DNA of 27,775 nucleotides, taken from contig JAQSXU010000071.1 of assembly GCA_029256485.1 (NCBI GenBank), positions 1 through 27,775 on the forward strand, given 5' to 3'. This DNA comes from Clostridiaceae bacterium (GTDB lineage: Bacteria > Bacillota_A > Clostridia > Clostridiales > Clostridiaceae). The notes beneath the pieces are model-generated. The model was not told the origin of the DNA. It was given only the letters and a program-made list of their open reading frames with translations, and ran no database searches. Made by a program: the position numbers and the translations under genes. This document shows, in pieces, positions 1 to 8,740 of this stretch (positions are counted from its first letter, which is position 1; each line of letters begins with the position of its first letter).

Positions 1-193
1 AAACAATAGAAAATTAGTACCAGAAGCAAAGAAAGGTTTAGATCAATTCAAAATGGAGACAGCTAGATCATTAAACGTTCCATTAACTGATGGTTACAAT
101 GGAGACCTTACTTCAAGAGAAAATGGTTCAGTTGGTGGCGAAATGGTTAAGAAAATGGTAGAACAATATGAAAGACAAATAACTTCAAAATAA
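1..193 (+). CDS. Alpha/beta-type small acid-soluble spore protein (SASP), C-terminal part
   Basis: Partial gene, cut by the left window edge; the visible frame starts at base 2 and stops with TAA at 191-193, giving 63 residues. They read like the conserved core of alpha/beta-type SASPs: NRKLVPEAKKGLDQFKMETA near the start and the block LTSRENGSVGGEMVKKMVE near the end, which holds the family's second signature. These proteins coat DNA in the dormant spore, protect it from UV and hydrolysis, and are degraded by the GPR protease at germination. GPR cuts in the conserved E-(I/F)-A-type region; here the visible KMETARS segment is the equivalent. Only the first few residues are missing, since the family is about 60-75 residues long. 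Expression in the forespore under sigma-G is known for the family, but the promoter is outside the window. It faces the histidine kinase gene convergently. Confidence 0.95.
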   Translation, partial: NNRKLVPEAKKGLDQFKMETARSLNVPLTDGYNGDLTSRENGSVGGEMVKKMVEQYERQITSK

Positions 194-220
194 TTAATTA
201 ACTAAACTTTAATCAACAAG

Positions 221-252
221 AGGGTAATCAATGAAAATTGATTACCCTTTCT
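221..252 (+). terminator. Intrinsic terminator of the SASP gene
   Basis: A perfect 12-bp stem (AGGGTAATCAAT at 221-232 with its complement at 237-248) closes on a GAAA tetraloop and is followed by TTCTT. It lies 27 bases after the SASP stop. The minus-strand side lacks a good T-run, so it mainly ends the plus-strand transcript. Confidence 0.85.
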
Positions 253-275
253 TATAGGGAAACATTACTGACTTA

Positions 276-2246
276 TTAATTAATATCTGAGAATTCAATA
301 TCTATCTTGTCATTCATATCTGCATTGATAATAACATGAGAATTTAAATTTTCAAAAGGAGAAGCTTCCTTTTTAAATTTCACAATGAATTCGGAACCTT
401 TCCCAGGTTCACTGTGCACTTCAATATTTCCGCCCATAAGTTGAACAATTTTTTTAACAAGAGCAAGTCCCAGTCCAGTTCCTTCAGCCCTTCTTGACAG
501 TGAACTGTTTACTTGAGCAAATCTGTCGAAAATAAAATCAATTTTATCCTTAGGTATTCCTATTCCCTGATCTTTAACCATTAAATAAAAATACTCCTGC
601 TGTATATCAAGAGATACTAATATCTGCTTTCTCTCAGGTGTATATTTTATTGCATTTGATAAAAGATTTAAAAGGATTTTTTCATATTTATCTTTATCTA
701 GTAATACACTGCATTCTTCTTCATTAGTGTCAAATATTAAATTTATATTTTTGTTTTCAGCATAAAGGTTTGCTGAATTTACAATAGCTTCACTGTGGCT
801 AACTATATCAAATTCCGTATTGTTTAAGCTTAAGAATCCAGCCTCTGCCTTAGATATATCGAGTATATTATTAATTAATTTTAAAAGTCTGCCGCAATTT
901 TGGCTTATTCTTGCCAGGGTTTTATTAATATTTTCAGTTATTTCATCATTATATATATCATAAGCCAGCTGAAGTGAAGAATAAATAATAGTAAGTGGAG
1001 TCCTAAGTTCATGAGAAATTATTGTAAAAAATTCATCTTTCATTTTATTTAATTTCTCAAGCTCCATATTATGATTGATTTCTTCAGTTATATCTGAACC
1101 ATGAATATGGATTCTAACTTTATCTTCATTATATATATAGGGTATAAAATTCAGTTTATAATATCTGTCATTCCCATCATCATCTTTAATTAAACATGGA
1201 GAGTAAGTCACACTTTTTTTATCCTTGCCAACAGACTTTACTATATTATACAGATAATTATTTTCGCATCCTGGCAGTACATCTCTTAATCCATTACCTA
1301 AAATATCATCAATTTTAAATTGGTATGTATCGTGTTTGAACAAAGTATCATACTTTTTATTTATAAGTCTAAATTTAAGTTCCGGATAATCAATTACAAC
1401 CAATGGGATATCAAGTGTATTTACTACATTTTTTATAAAATTGGCCTGCTCATCAGAATTAATCTGATGCATTTTATTTTCAGTTATATCTTTTATTGTA
1501 TATATAGTATAAGTTAATTTATTGCTGGCATATATTGGATTACTGTTAATTTCTATATATTTTACTTGTTTGCTCTGTTTTGACGTAAATTTTAAAACCA
1601 AGTTTCTAATAGGTAAATTTCCTTTAAAGAAGTGATTATACAGGTTTTTTATACTTGCTTGGCTGTCCACATTTGTAATAATATATTTTTGGGTAAGATT
1701 TCTAATATCTATTAAATCTATAAGCTTTATATCCAGTATTTTATTTACAGATAGATTACATAAGCTTATCTTTCCATTAGAATCAAATACAATTATTCCC
1801 TCGGAAATATTATTCATTACATCTTTAAGATGCATTAAATGCTCTTTTTCTCTATTTCTTAAAATTTCAATTATATCGCATTTAGTTTTTAATTCTGTGG
1901 ATATACTTAAAAATTTTTCTCTTTCATTCTTTATCTTCTCAGCAAAATTATACTCCTTAGTAATAGCATAAATAAACAATTGTATATCATCGTTAATTGA
2001 ATTTATCACGATATCATAAAAGGAATTATTATACAGAATGCTGTCAATACGGGCACTCTTTCTATTATTATAGCAAAATCTTATTTTATTCATTAAGGGT
2101 TCCGGAAAATTCAAGTATTCTGCAGAAGAATGTAAATTATTCTGGTTAATATAGAATGAGGCTTTATTGTTTATATAATTTATTACAAAATTTTTCCCCT
2201 TTAAAAGAAGAAATCCAAAGGGTAATGTTTCATAAAAATCAATCAT
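276..2246 (-). CDS. Orphan multi-PAS sensor histidine kinase
   Basis: Sensor kinase of 656 residues with no obvious membrane segment, so probably cytosolic. Three PAS-like regions can be made out (about residues 5-100, degenerate; 145-255; 275-385), then the dimerisation domain with the phospho-acceptor His412 in SHELRTPL. The ATPase domain has an N-box NLLSNAIKYT, G1 box DQGIGIP, F-box FDRFAQ and G2 box GTGLGLALV, all intact, so it should autophosphorylate. There is no receiver domain and no response regulator gene next to it. The longest ORF starts with TTG at 2264, but the Shine-Dalgarno GGAGGAAGG lies inside that extension, so ATG at 2244-2246 is chosen. Orphan PAS kinases of this build phosphorylate Spo0A in several clostridia; that role here is inference. 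The 160 bases upstream, after recJ, show no terminator, so read-through from recJ is possible. Confidence 0.9.
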   Translation of the reverse strand: MIDFYETLPFGFLLLKGKNFVINYINNKASFYINQNNLHSSAEYLNFPEPLMNKIRFCYNNRKSARIDSILYNNSFYDIVINSINDDIQLFIYAITKEYNFAEKIKNEREKFLSISTELKTKCDIIEILRNREKEHLMHLKDVMNNISEGIIVFDSNGKISLCNLSVNKILDIKLIDLIDIRNLTQKYIITNVDSQASIKNLYNHFFKGNLPIRNLVLKFTSKQSKQVKYIEINSNPIYASNKLTYTIYTIKDITENKMHQINSDEQANFIKNVVNTLDIPLVVIDYPELKFRLINKKYDTLFKHDTYQFKIDDILGNGLRDVLPGCENNYLYNIVKSVGKDKKSVTYSPCLIKDDDGNDRYYKLNFIPYIYNEDKVRIHIHGSDITEEINHNMELEKLNKMKDEFFTIISHELRTPLTIIYSSLQLAYDIYNDEITENINKTLARISQNCGRLLKLINNILDISKAEAGFLSLNNTEFDIVSHSEAIVNSANLYAENKNINLIFDTNEEECSVLLDKDKYEKILLNLLSNAIKYTPERKQILVSLDIQQEYFYLMVKDQGIGIPKDKIDFIFDRFAQVNSSLSRRAEGTGLGLALVKKIVQLMGGNIEVHSEPGKGSEFIVKFKKEASPFENLNSHVIINADMNDKIDIEFSDIN

Positions 2247-2406
2247 TTTATGCCCTTCCTCCAAATATATTTAACTAGTTATTCTATAAACAGAAAAATA
2301 TCTCCTTCTTTATTCTGGAAATGCATTGAATTTTCGTTTGACATTTTTTGCAAACTTCATAACAAATATATTAACTTTTTTACAAAATCCATTAAACTAA
2401 GCAATT

Positions 2407-4170
2407 TTACCTCATGCTATTTATTATTATTTGAATTGTTTTATTTCCATTCCATTCATTTATACTAGGATAAAAAATTAAATCTACAGCTGCCTGTTGT
2501 AAACCGCTATATAAACCATTGAGACAATCTTCGTCAAACTTAGTCTTTATTAATTCTTCAAAAGTCTCCACACCATTAAACCATATTCCGTCAATTGTGC
2601 GGGGAGTGTTTTTTACATTTAATTTTAATTTTAAAACATTATTATCCTGTCCTAAAACAATAGCTTTTTTAATTTTTACATTTTTAATTGCAAATACAGG
2701 CTTATTATTCCCAACACCAAATGGTTCTAGTATTTGTAAGCTTTTAATTAACTGAAAGTCAACTCTTTCAATAGGAAGAGACATATCTATTATTATTTTC
2801 TTTAATAAATCATCAGATGTAAGAGCACAATTTAAATTTAACTGTTTTCTAAGAATATCTACATTTTCTGGAGATAATGTAATCCCTGCTGCCATTGGAT
2901 GTCCACCAAACTTTAAAAGCAATTTTTTACACTTAGTTAATTCTTCAAAAATGTTATAGCCTTCTATGCTTCTTGCTGACCCCTTCACAATATCCTTTGT
3001 ATTAGTTAAAACGATAGTTGGCTTATTATATAGTTCTTTTATCCTTCCAGCTATGATTCCTGCTAAGCTTTCATGGATATTTTCCAAATATACTACAAGG
3101 ACTTTATTATTTTTCATTTCTGAGTTTTCAATTATATTTATTGCTTTTTCTGTTCCTTCTAATGTCATAGTTTTTCTGCTGTTATTTAATTCTACTATTT
3201 CTTTTGCCATTTTTTCAGCAGTTTTTAAATCTTTCTCCATTAACAATTTTAAGCCCACTTTAGCGGTTTCAAGTCTGCCGGTAGCATTTAAACATGGTCC
3301 AATTACAAAACCTAGATGATATGCGGAAATTTCCTTACCTGCAAGTCCTGAAGCTTCAATTAAACTCTTTAATCCAATATTTGTTGTGTTATTGATCATT
3401 TCTAGGCCATTCTTAACAAAAATCCTGTTTTCATCTATTAAATCCACCACATCACACACTGTAGCAATGGCTACAAATTCCATTAGCTGGTAGCAATATC
3501 TCTTTTCTATATTAAATTCTTCATATAATGATTCTATTAATTTATAGGCTACACCTGCCCCACATAGTTTTTTAAATTTATATTGGCAGTCTTTTTGCTT
3601 TGGATTTAAGATAGCATATGCTTTAGGTAATACGTTTTTTTTATTACCATTTTCATCTTCAACATAAGGAATATCGTGATGATCCGTAATTATTATATTT
3701 ATACCTAACTCATTTGCATAATCTACCTCTTCAATAGCTGCAATACCGTTATCGCAGGTTAATATAGTGTCAATACCATCCTCGTAGGCCTCTTTTATTA
3801 TTCTCTTATTAATACCATACCCATCATTAATTCTATCCGGGATTTCATAATCTACCTGAGCCCCCAACTTTATTAATCCAGTTAATAGCACAAATACACT
3901 TATTATTCCATCTACATCAAAATCTGAAGAAACTCTAATTTTTTTTCCAGACTTTATTTTTTCTTTCAGCATTGACTTCACCTTATCCATGTCCTTCATT
4001 TCATCTGCATTATGCAGCTTATCAAAAGTAGGTTCTAAGTAGCTTTTTATCATTTCATCATCTTTTATATCTCTATTTGTGATTATTTTGCATAACATTG
4101 GGTTAATGCTATACTTTTCATACATTCTCTCAAAATCAATTTTTCTATTTCTTAATATCCATTTATCCAC
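2407..4170 (-). CDS. recJ: RecJ-like single-stranded-DNA-specific 5'-3' exonuclease (DHH family)
   Basis: 587-residue DHH/DHHA1 phosphoesterase. RecJ degrades single-stranded DNA 5' to 3' in recombination and mismatch or base-excision repair. Metal-binding motifs are visible in order: DFDVDG (Asp83, 85, 87), CDNG (Asp140), and TDHHD (163-165). The DHHA1 substrate-binding motif appears as GGHPMAAG in the C-terminal third, followed by an OB-like region. Length is close to E. coli RecJ (577) and shorter than the roughly 780-residue Bacillus form. Because clostridia often carry several DHH proteins, this may be a second, shorter RecJ paralogue. GTG start at 4168-4170, supported by GGAGGT six bases before it. 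It follows the M16 peptidase gene by 32 bases and is probably co-transcribed with it. Confidence 0.9.
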   Translation of the reverse strand: MDKWILRNRKIDFERMYEKYSINPMLCKIITNRDIKDDEMIKSYLEPTFDKLHNADEMKDMDKVKSMLKEKIKSGKKIRVSSDFDVDGIISVFVLLTGLIKLGAQVDYEIPDRINDGYGINKRIIKEAYEDGIDTILTCDNGIAAIEEVDYANELGINIIITDHHDIPYVEDENGNKKNVLPKAYAILNPKQKDCQYKFKKLCGAGVAYKLIESLYEEFNIEKRYCYQLMEFVAIATVCDVVDLIDENRIFVKNGLEMINNTTNIGLKSLIEASGLAGKEISAYHLGFVIGPCLNATGRLETAKVGLKLLMEKDLKTAEKMAKEIVELNNSRKTMTLEGTEKAINIIENSEMKNNKVLVVYLENIHESLAGIIAGRIKELYNKPTIVLTNTKDIVKGSARSIEGYNIFEELTKCKKLLLKFGGHPMAAGITLSPENVDILRKQLNLNCALTSDDLLKKIIIDMSLPIERVDFQLIKSLQILEPFGVGNNKPVFAIKNVKIKKAIVLGQDNNVLKLKLNVKNTPRTIDGIWFNGVETFEELIKTKFDEDCLNGLYSGLQQAAVDLIFYPSINEWNGNKTIQIIINSMR

Positions 4171-4202
4171 TGTTTTACCTCCAGTTCCATTGCATATAAA
4201 TA

Positions 4203-5420
4203 TTAGGGTGTAACTATCTGCACTGTGGGATTATTAAGCACTCTATTAATAACTCCTGATATTTGTTCCCAACTTATATCATTATAATTTTCCACTTCTT
4301 TATATACATTTTCAGCTTTACCATACATCAATTCATAACAAACTAAATCCTTACTGAGCTGAACTCCTTTTTCCAGTCTTAATGCCTTCCTAAGATGCAT
4401 ATTCTTATATAAATCCATAATCATATCACTGTTAAATTTGTGTGCAGAATTTTTAACTGTGCTCAAAGTTTCATTTATAATGTTGATAGATTTATTTAAA
4501 TTTTCCTTTGAAATTCCTAAATATATATTGAACATATTTATTCCTCTATCATTATTAACACTGCTGTATACATCATAGGCTAGACCATTTTTAGTTCTAA
4601 TCTCTTCATATAGTTTGCTGTTTGTTCCCTGACCAAAATAATTATTAAATATATTTAGTGATTTTAATTCATTTTCATTTAAATCATGAATATCAAAAGC
4701 ATATACTATTTTAGCTCCACTAGTTCCTTTATTTTTTTCAGTAAACACACCTGATATGTTTTTTTCATATATAATCTCATTAATTCCTTTAAAGTTTCTA
4801 TGCCATTCTCCAAAATAATGCTCCACTGCTTTTACCACTTCCGTAAACGGCAATGAAGAAACAACTCCAATAGCACAATTACTTGGGGCATAAAATCTCT
4901 CATAAAAATTGGCAACGTCGTCTAATGTAATAGAATTTACTGTTTCTTCAGTTCCAATTATTAAATTTTTAATTCTTCTCTTTGTGAAACCATTAAAGTA
5001 TGCCATGTCTTCACAATGCTGAGAAGGGTCATCCTTCCACTCTGCCAACTCTTCAAGGATTATATCCATTTCTTCCCTAAATCCTATTTCAGGAAATATT
5101 GGATTTATCAGCATATCTGAATATAGATCTAAAGCTCTTTCAAACTCCTTATAAAGACAAGTGCCAAAGTATACTGTATATGAATAATTTGTCATGGCAT
5201 TTTCAAATCCAAATATTTGGTGACATGCTTTATTTATATCATTTTCCGTTCTAGTTGTAGTACCTTTTGATACCATATGTTCAACTGCATGAGCAGTTCC
5301 TAATTTAAATTCATGTTCCTGTATTGCCCCTGCATTGAATCCAATAGTCAAGGATGTTAATTGAGAATCTCTATGTTCATATATTATTTTAATTCCATTT
5401 TTCAATGTGAATTTTTCCAA
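4203..5420 (-). CDS. M16 family zinc metallopeptidase
   Basis: 405-residue protein of the M16 (pitrilysin / mitochondrial processing peptidase-like) family. The inverted zinc motif HxxEH is present as HAVEH (His44, Glu47, His48), with the third ligand Glu supplied about 76 residues later in ILEELAEW (Glu123 or 124), so this looks like a catalytically competent subunit rather than an inactive partner. No signal peptide, so a cytosolic role is expected. The longest ORF would start with TTG at 5444, but AGAGGTG lies inside that extension and is correctly placed for TTG at 5418-5420, giving MEKFTLKNG, the usual start of this family. It is the first gene of a likely operon with recJ. The natural substrate is unknown. 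Confidence 0.85.
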   Translation of the reverse strand: MEKFTLKNGIKIIYEHRDSQLTSLTIGFNAGAIQEHEFKLGTAHAVEHMVSKGTTTRTENDINKACHQIFGFENAMTNYSYTVYFGTCLYKEFERALDLYSDMLINPIFPEIGFREEMDIILEELAEWKDDPSQHCEDMAYFNGFTKRRIKNLIIGTEETVNSITLDDVANFYERFYAPSNCAIGVVSSLPFTEVVKAVEHYFGEWHRNFKGINEIIYEKNISGVFTEKNKGTSGAKIVYAFDIHDLNENELKSLNIFNNYFGQGTNSKLYEEIRTKNGLAYDVYSSVNNDRGINMFNIYLGISKENLNKSINIINETLSTVKNSAHKFNSDMIMDLYKNMHLRKALRLEKGVQLSKDLVCYELMYGKAENVYKEVENYNDISWEQISGVINRVLNNPTVQIVTP

Positions 5421-5650
5421 GTTTATTACACCTCTTATTTCCAAATATGCCTGTAAACTATTTATGCCATATTAATTTTAACATAACATGAGGCCATTTG
5501 TTATTTTTATTTAAAAAATTCATGTTCACACCACTAATATTCCCCACACCTGCAGCTCTTTTAAATAATAGTGTTGATGTGATTAGGACAATCCCATACT
5601 GTCAATAATTAAGCTAAATATATTCATTACTGAAGGGATATAAAATTATT

Positions 5651-6136
5651 ATGGCACAGAACAAATGCGCTGATATAAATATGTTATATTATTTTGCTGC
5701 ATTAAGGCATGAACCTGAAAGAAAATGCCCTCACTGCGGCTGCACCCATACTGTATTATACGGGAAATATCAGGGTAAACAAAGATATATATGCAGAGGC
5801 TGCAGAAGAACCTTCAATGACTTTACAAACACACCAATTGCCAGAACTCACTTCCCTGAAAAATGGGAAGCATTTATTAAGTGTACCCTGGATGGCTTGT
5901 CCCTTAAGGCGGCAGCTAGAGAAATTAACGTTTCTTACGTAACGCTATTTTACTGGAGGCATAAACTGCTTTTTGCACTAAAAATGATTAAACAAAATAA
6001 AATGCAGGGTGAATTTGAACTGGAAAACTTCTTCTTAAAATTTTCCCGGAAGGGAAAGAAAAACATTGAGCATGATGAAAAAAGAGTACATGACAAAAGT
6101 GTAAGCCATATTTATATTATAAATAAAAAATATTAA
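5651..6136 (+). pseudogene. IS1595-family transposase, N-terminal fragment (zinc ribbon and HTH)
   Basis: Encodes 161 residues. A zinc ribbon is visible as CPHC (about residue 25) and CRGC (about residue 48), followed by a helix-turn-helix (LSLKAAAREINVSYVTLFYW), the standard front half of IS1595 transposases. The next part should begin the DDE nuclease fold with a segment like VExDETFF; here it reads FELENFF, so the first catalytic Asp appears to be lost. The frame then runs into the inserted repeat and stops at 6134-6136. It could still make a small zinc-ribbon DNA-binding protein, but a broken transposase is the simpler reading. The ORF starts with ATG at 5651 about 95 bases inside the left end. 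Confidence 0.8.
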
Positions 6137-6280
6137 AGAATAAATAACAAATATTGATAGTTTTACCTTTGGGCAAAACCTAAATTTCAGATTTTCGGCC
6201 AAAGCCGAAAATCCACATTATTTATTCTTTGATCTTTAATCTTTAGTTTCAAAGTTTATTCTTTGATCTTTAATCTTTAT
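6127..6280. repeat. Hairpin-forming intergenic repeat, copy 1 (inside the IS)
   Basis: Shares with copy 2 the segment ATTAAAGAATARATARCAAA, TATTGATAG, a GATTTTCGGC-CAAA-GCCGAAAATC hairpin (6190-6213) and CACATTATTT plus CTTTGATCTTTAATCTTT. It has two extras: a second hairpin GTTTTACC-TTTG-GGCAAAAC (6160-6179) and a perfect 25-bp direct duplication of its right end (6221-6245 and 6255-6279) around a 9-base spacer. It replaces the middle of the transposase gene. Confidence 0.8.
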
Positions 6281-6291
6281 TCTATAGTTTT

Positions 6292-6465
6292 AATGGAGTA
6301 GCAACGAAGTATTTAAATAATTATTTGAGCTTATTCAAATTCTTAAAGAGCGGTAATTTTGATAATATCTCATTTACAATAAATAAATTTATAAAAGAAA
6401 TAGGTAAGATTAATATTCAAAATACATACATAAATTTGAGAAATACTGAAATCTGTTTTAATTGA
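6292..6465 (+). pseudogene. IS1595-family transposase, C-terminal fragment
   Basis: Reading frame from 6292 to TGA at 6463-6465, 57 residues with no start codon of its own. It opens with NGVATKYLNNYLSLFKFL, matching the well-kept C-terminal end of IS1595 transposases (G-V-A-T-K-Y-L-x-N-Y-L followed by aromatic residues). It is in a different frame from the N-terminal fragment and about 155 bases from it; roughly 120 residues of the nuclease core are missing. Confidence 0.7.
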
Positions 6466-6643
6466 CCTATCCCTAACGGGAATTTGATAATAGACAACCT
6501 ATCGGTTCAGGAGCTTTACAGCTCCTATAAGAATAGAAGAATTCCATTTATTAAAAAAAGTATCTGTGGACAAGCACATATTTTTACATAGCTTGGACAC
6601 TTTATCAACACTATTGTATAAAAGAGCCTTAAAACAAAGTAAA

Positions 6644-6730
6644 AAAGATTAAAGAATAGATAGCAAATATTGATAGATTTTCGGTCAAAGCCGAAAATCC
6701 ACATTATTTAATCTTTGATCTTTAATCTTT
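6644..6730. repeat. Hairpin-forming intergenic repeat, copy 2
   Basis: 87-bp unit with exact 12-bp terminal inverted repeats (AAAGATTAAAGA at 6644-6655, complement at 6719-6730) around a central hairpin GATTTTCGGT-CAAA-GCCGAAAATC (6676-6699). This is the simplest copy and best defines the element. It sits 16 bases outside the right end of the IS and 17 bases from the stop codon of the downstream minus-strand transporter gene, so it could also act as that gene's 3' stem-loop. Confidence 0.75.
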
Positions 6731-6747
6731 GTTATTTAATTAATAAA

Positions 6748-8586
6748 TTATTCGTTAAATAAATATGGTATTGTTACCATGGCTATATTTCTTCTCTTTA
6801 GCAGCATGCTTTTAATAAATAGTGATGTTTGATTATGAAGAACATAATGCCACCATTTTGTTACTACAAACTGAGGCATTACCACAGTAATAATATCCTC
6901 ACTGTCAGCTTCATATTCCTCAGACTCAATAAATTTAATTAGTGGTCCTAAAATGTTTCTATAAGGAGATTTTTTAATAACCATAGGAATTCCAACATTA
7001 TACGCATTCCACTTATTGACTAATTTTTCAGTTGATTCATCATCTACTGAAACGTGAAATACTATTATATTATCTGATATTGATCTAGCATAATTTAAAG
7101 CCTTTAAGAAAGCCTTATTCAATGTATCTATTGGTACAATCACATAATGCTTTTGAACTTTATGATCTATAGGCTTTGGTCTTTCGTCTAAATCTAATCT
7201 TAATTGCTCTGCAACAATGTTATAATGTCTTTTTATACGAAACATAGCAATAACCATTACTGGAATAAGTATACATACAATCCATGCTCCATGAAAGAAT
7301 TTTGTATAGCCAATAAGTATTACTGTACAAAATGTTACAATTGCACCCATACCATTTACAAATGCCTTATGTCTCCACCCTTTTTCTTTTCTTCTTATCC
7401 ATCTAGTAAACATTCCTGTTTGAGAAAGAGTAAAGGAAATGAAAACTCCAACTGCATATAACGGTAATAGTAAGTGAGTATCACCTTTAAAAAATATAAC
7501 CAGCATTGAAGAAAATAATCCTAAAAGTATAATTCCGTTTGAAAAGCTTAATCTCTTTCCTCTTTTAGTAAACTGTCTTGGAGCAAATCCATCTCTTGCA
7601 ATTATAGATAATAATAGTGGTAAATCTGCAAAAGCTGTATTAGCTGCCATGATTAATATTATTGCTGTAGTAAACTGTACAATGTAGTACATTATGCTGT
7701 TGCCATAAACCTGCATTGCTATTTGAGAAATTACTGTAGCGTCTATTTTAGGTACTGCATGATATAAAGTAGCTAAGTAAGATAATCCGCCGAACACAAT
7801 TAAAACTACAGTAGCCAGCAATCCTAAAACTATCTTAGCATTTTTTTGTGAAGGTTCCTTAAAGTTAGGGATTCCATCACTTACTGCTTCTATTCCTGTT
7901 AAAGCTGTACAGCCGGAGGCAAATGCTTTCAAGAACAGCAATAAAGTTATATCTCCTACTGCATTAGGAATTTTATAAATCGGCTGAGGAGTATATCCAA
8001 ATACATATACTTTAACTATACCTGTAATTATCATGGCTATAATTGAAATAATAAATAAGTAAGTTGGAAAACCAAATATTTTAGATGAGTCCTTTAATCC
8101 TCTTAAGTTTCCAATTGTCATAAGTGCTATAATACCAATGGTAATTAGAACCTTGTATTTAAATAATCCAGGAATAGCGGAAGTTATAGCTGCAGTTCCT
8201 GCACTAGAACTAACAGCAACAGTTAAAATATAATCAATTGATAATGACGACGCTGCTATTAATCCAAACACATCACCTAAGTTATCCCTTGCTACTATGT
8301 AAGAACCTCCTCCATGAGGATAGCAGTCGATAGTTTGTCTATAAGAAAAGACCAGTAAAAAAAGTAAAAAAACAATACTTAGTGCTGCATAAAGCATATA
8401 TTTGAAAGACATAACACCTAACACTGGTATAAGCACCCAAAGTATTTCTTCACCTGCATAGGCAACTGAGGAAATAGCATCGCTGGACAGTATAGGTAGT
8501 CCCCAAAAAACATTAAATTTTTCATGTTTTAAATCTTCTGTTTTTAATGCTTTTCCAATAAGTAATTTTTCAAGTTTTGTTTCCAT
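6748..8586 (-). CDS. kimA: KimA-like APC-superfamily potassium transporter
   Basis: 612-residue membrane protein with about 12 membrane segments (residues about 30-460) and a soluble C-terminal domain of some 150 residues. Sequence order and motifs follow B. subtilis KimA (YdaO, 607 aa), a high-affinity K+/H+ symporter: LSSDAISSVAYAGE near the start, YPHGGGSYIVARDNLG, SIDYILTVAVS, GCTALTGIEAVSDGIP and SFTLSQTGM. The C-terminal region (HYVIVPIDTLNKAFLKAL and onward) is the part that binds c-di-AMP in KimA. An amino-acid permease of the same superfamily is the alternative. ATG at 8584-8586 is chosen because GAGGTG lies six bases before it; the longer TTG version at 8607 contains this site. It is monocistronic, with a 400-base leader region. 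Confidence 0.8.
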   Translation of the reverse strand: METKLEKLLIGKALKTEDLKHEKFNVFWGLPILSSDAISSVAYAGEEILWVLIPVLGVMSFKYMLYAALSIVFLLFLLVFSYRQTIDCYPHGGGSYIVARDNLGDVFGLIAASSLSIDYILTVAVSSSAGTAAITSAIPGLFKYKVLITIGIIALMTIGNLRGLKDSSKIFGFPTYLFIISIIAMIITGIVKVYVFGYTPQPIYKIPNAVGDITLLLFLKAFASGCTALTGIEAVSDGIPNFKEPSQKNAKIVLGLLATVVLIVFGGLSYLATLYHAVPKIDATVISQIAMQVYGNSIMYYIVQFTTAIILIMAANTAFADLPLLLSIIARDGFAPRQFTKRGKRLSFSNGIILLGLFSSMLVIFFKGDTHLLLPLYAVGVFISFTLSQTGMFTRWIRRKEKGWRHKAFVNGMGAIVTFCTVILIGYTKFFHGAWIVCILIPVMVIAMFRIKRHYNIVAEQLRLDLDERPKPIDHKVQKHYVIVPIDTLNKAFLKALNYARSISDNIIVFHVSVDDESTEKLVNKWNAYNVGIPMVIKKSPYRNILGPLIKFIESEEYEADSEDIITVVMPQFVVTKWWHYVLHNQTSLFIKSMLLKRRNIAMVTIPYLFNE

Positions 8587-8696
8587 GAATTGCACCTCAA
8601 ATCCCAATTAGGGAAAATTTTATTTATTCTTTAATATCAATGATTATATATGATTTTATAAGCACATCACAACATTATAAAAATTTGCCAAAACGC

Positions 8697-8719
8697 TGAA
8701 TTTGACTAATTCAGTCGAA
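8697..8719 (-). promoter_or_regulatory. Inverted repeat at the end of the leader ORF
   Basis: On the minus strand AATTCGACT and AGTCAAATT face each other around GAATT, nine base pairs with one mismatch. The first arm overlaps the end of the possible leader ORF. There is no T-run directly after it, so it is not a clear terminator; an operator or a leader RNA hairpin are both possible. Confidence 0.35.
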
Positions 8720-8740
8720 TTTATCCATAAAAGTTGTCAT
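8711..8740 (-). CDS. Possible 9-codon leader ORF upstream of kimA
   Basis: ATG at 8738-8740 with a strong Shine-Dalgarno AGAGGTGA a few bases before it (8745-8752), encoding MTTFMDKFD and stopping at TGA 8711-8713. A plausible -10 element TATAAT lies at 8769-8774 on the minus strand, so the ORF would sit near the 5' end of the kimA transcript, about 125 bases before kimA itself. Its stop codon overlaps an inverted repeat. That layout resembles translation-coupled leaders, but nothing proves translation. It may also be chance in AT-rich DNA. Confidence 0.3.
   Translation of the reverse strand: MTTFMDKFD

Larger units (their letters stand above)
5555..6627 (+). mobile_element. Decayed IS1595-family insertion sequence
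   Basis: Both ends share an imperfect inverted repeat: GCTCTTTTA followed shortly by AATAGTGTTGAT at 5555-5582, and the same blocks on the minus strand reading inward from 6627. Between them lie the N-terminal and C-terminal pieces of one IS1595-type transposase, in different frames, with the catalytic middle gone and an unrelated hairpin repeat in its place. No matching 8-bp target duplication is seen (CACCTGCA on the left, CTTAAAAC on the right), so the copy is old or rearranged. Two small hairpins lie in the 3' part: TCCC/GGGA around 6470-6481 and AGGAGC/GCTCCT at 6509-6526. The element cannot move by itself. Confidence 0.75.

Noticed and set aside
2265..2406. Terminator or promoter between recJ and the kinase gene
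   Set aside because: No inverted repeat with T-run and no convincing -35/-10 pair was found.
5651..6136. Intact zinc-ribbon regulator gene
   Set aside because: The C-terminal transposase remnant downstream and the inverted ends mark it as part of a broken IS1595 element.
6221..6280. Regular CTTTGATCTTTAATCTTT repeats as a CRISPR array
   Set aside because: Only two units with a 9-base spacer, part of a hairpin element, with no cas genes near.
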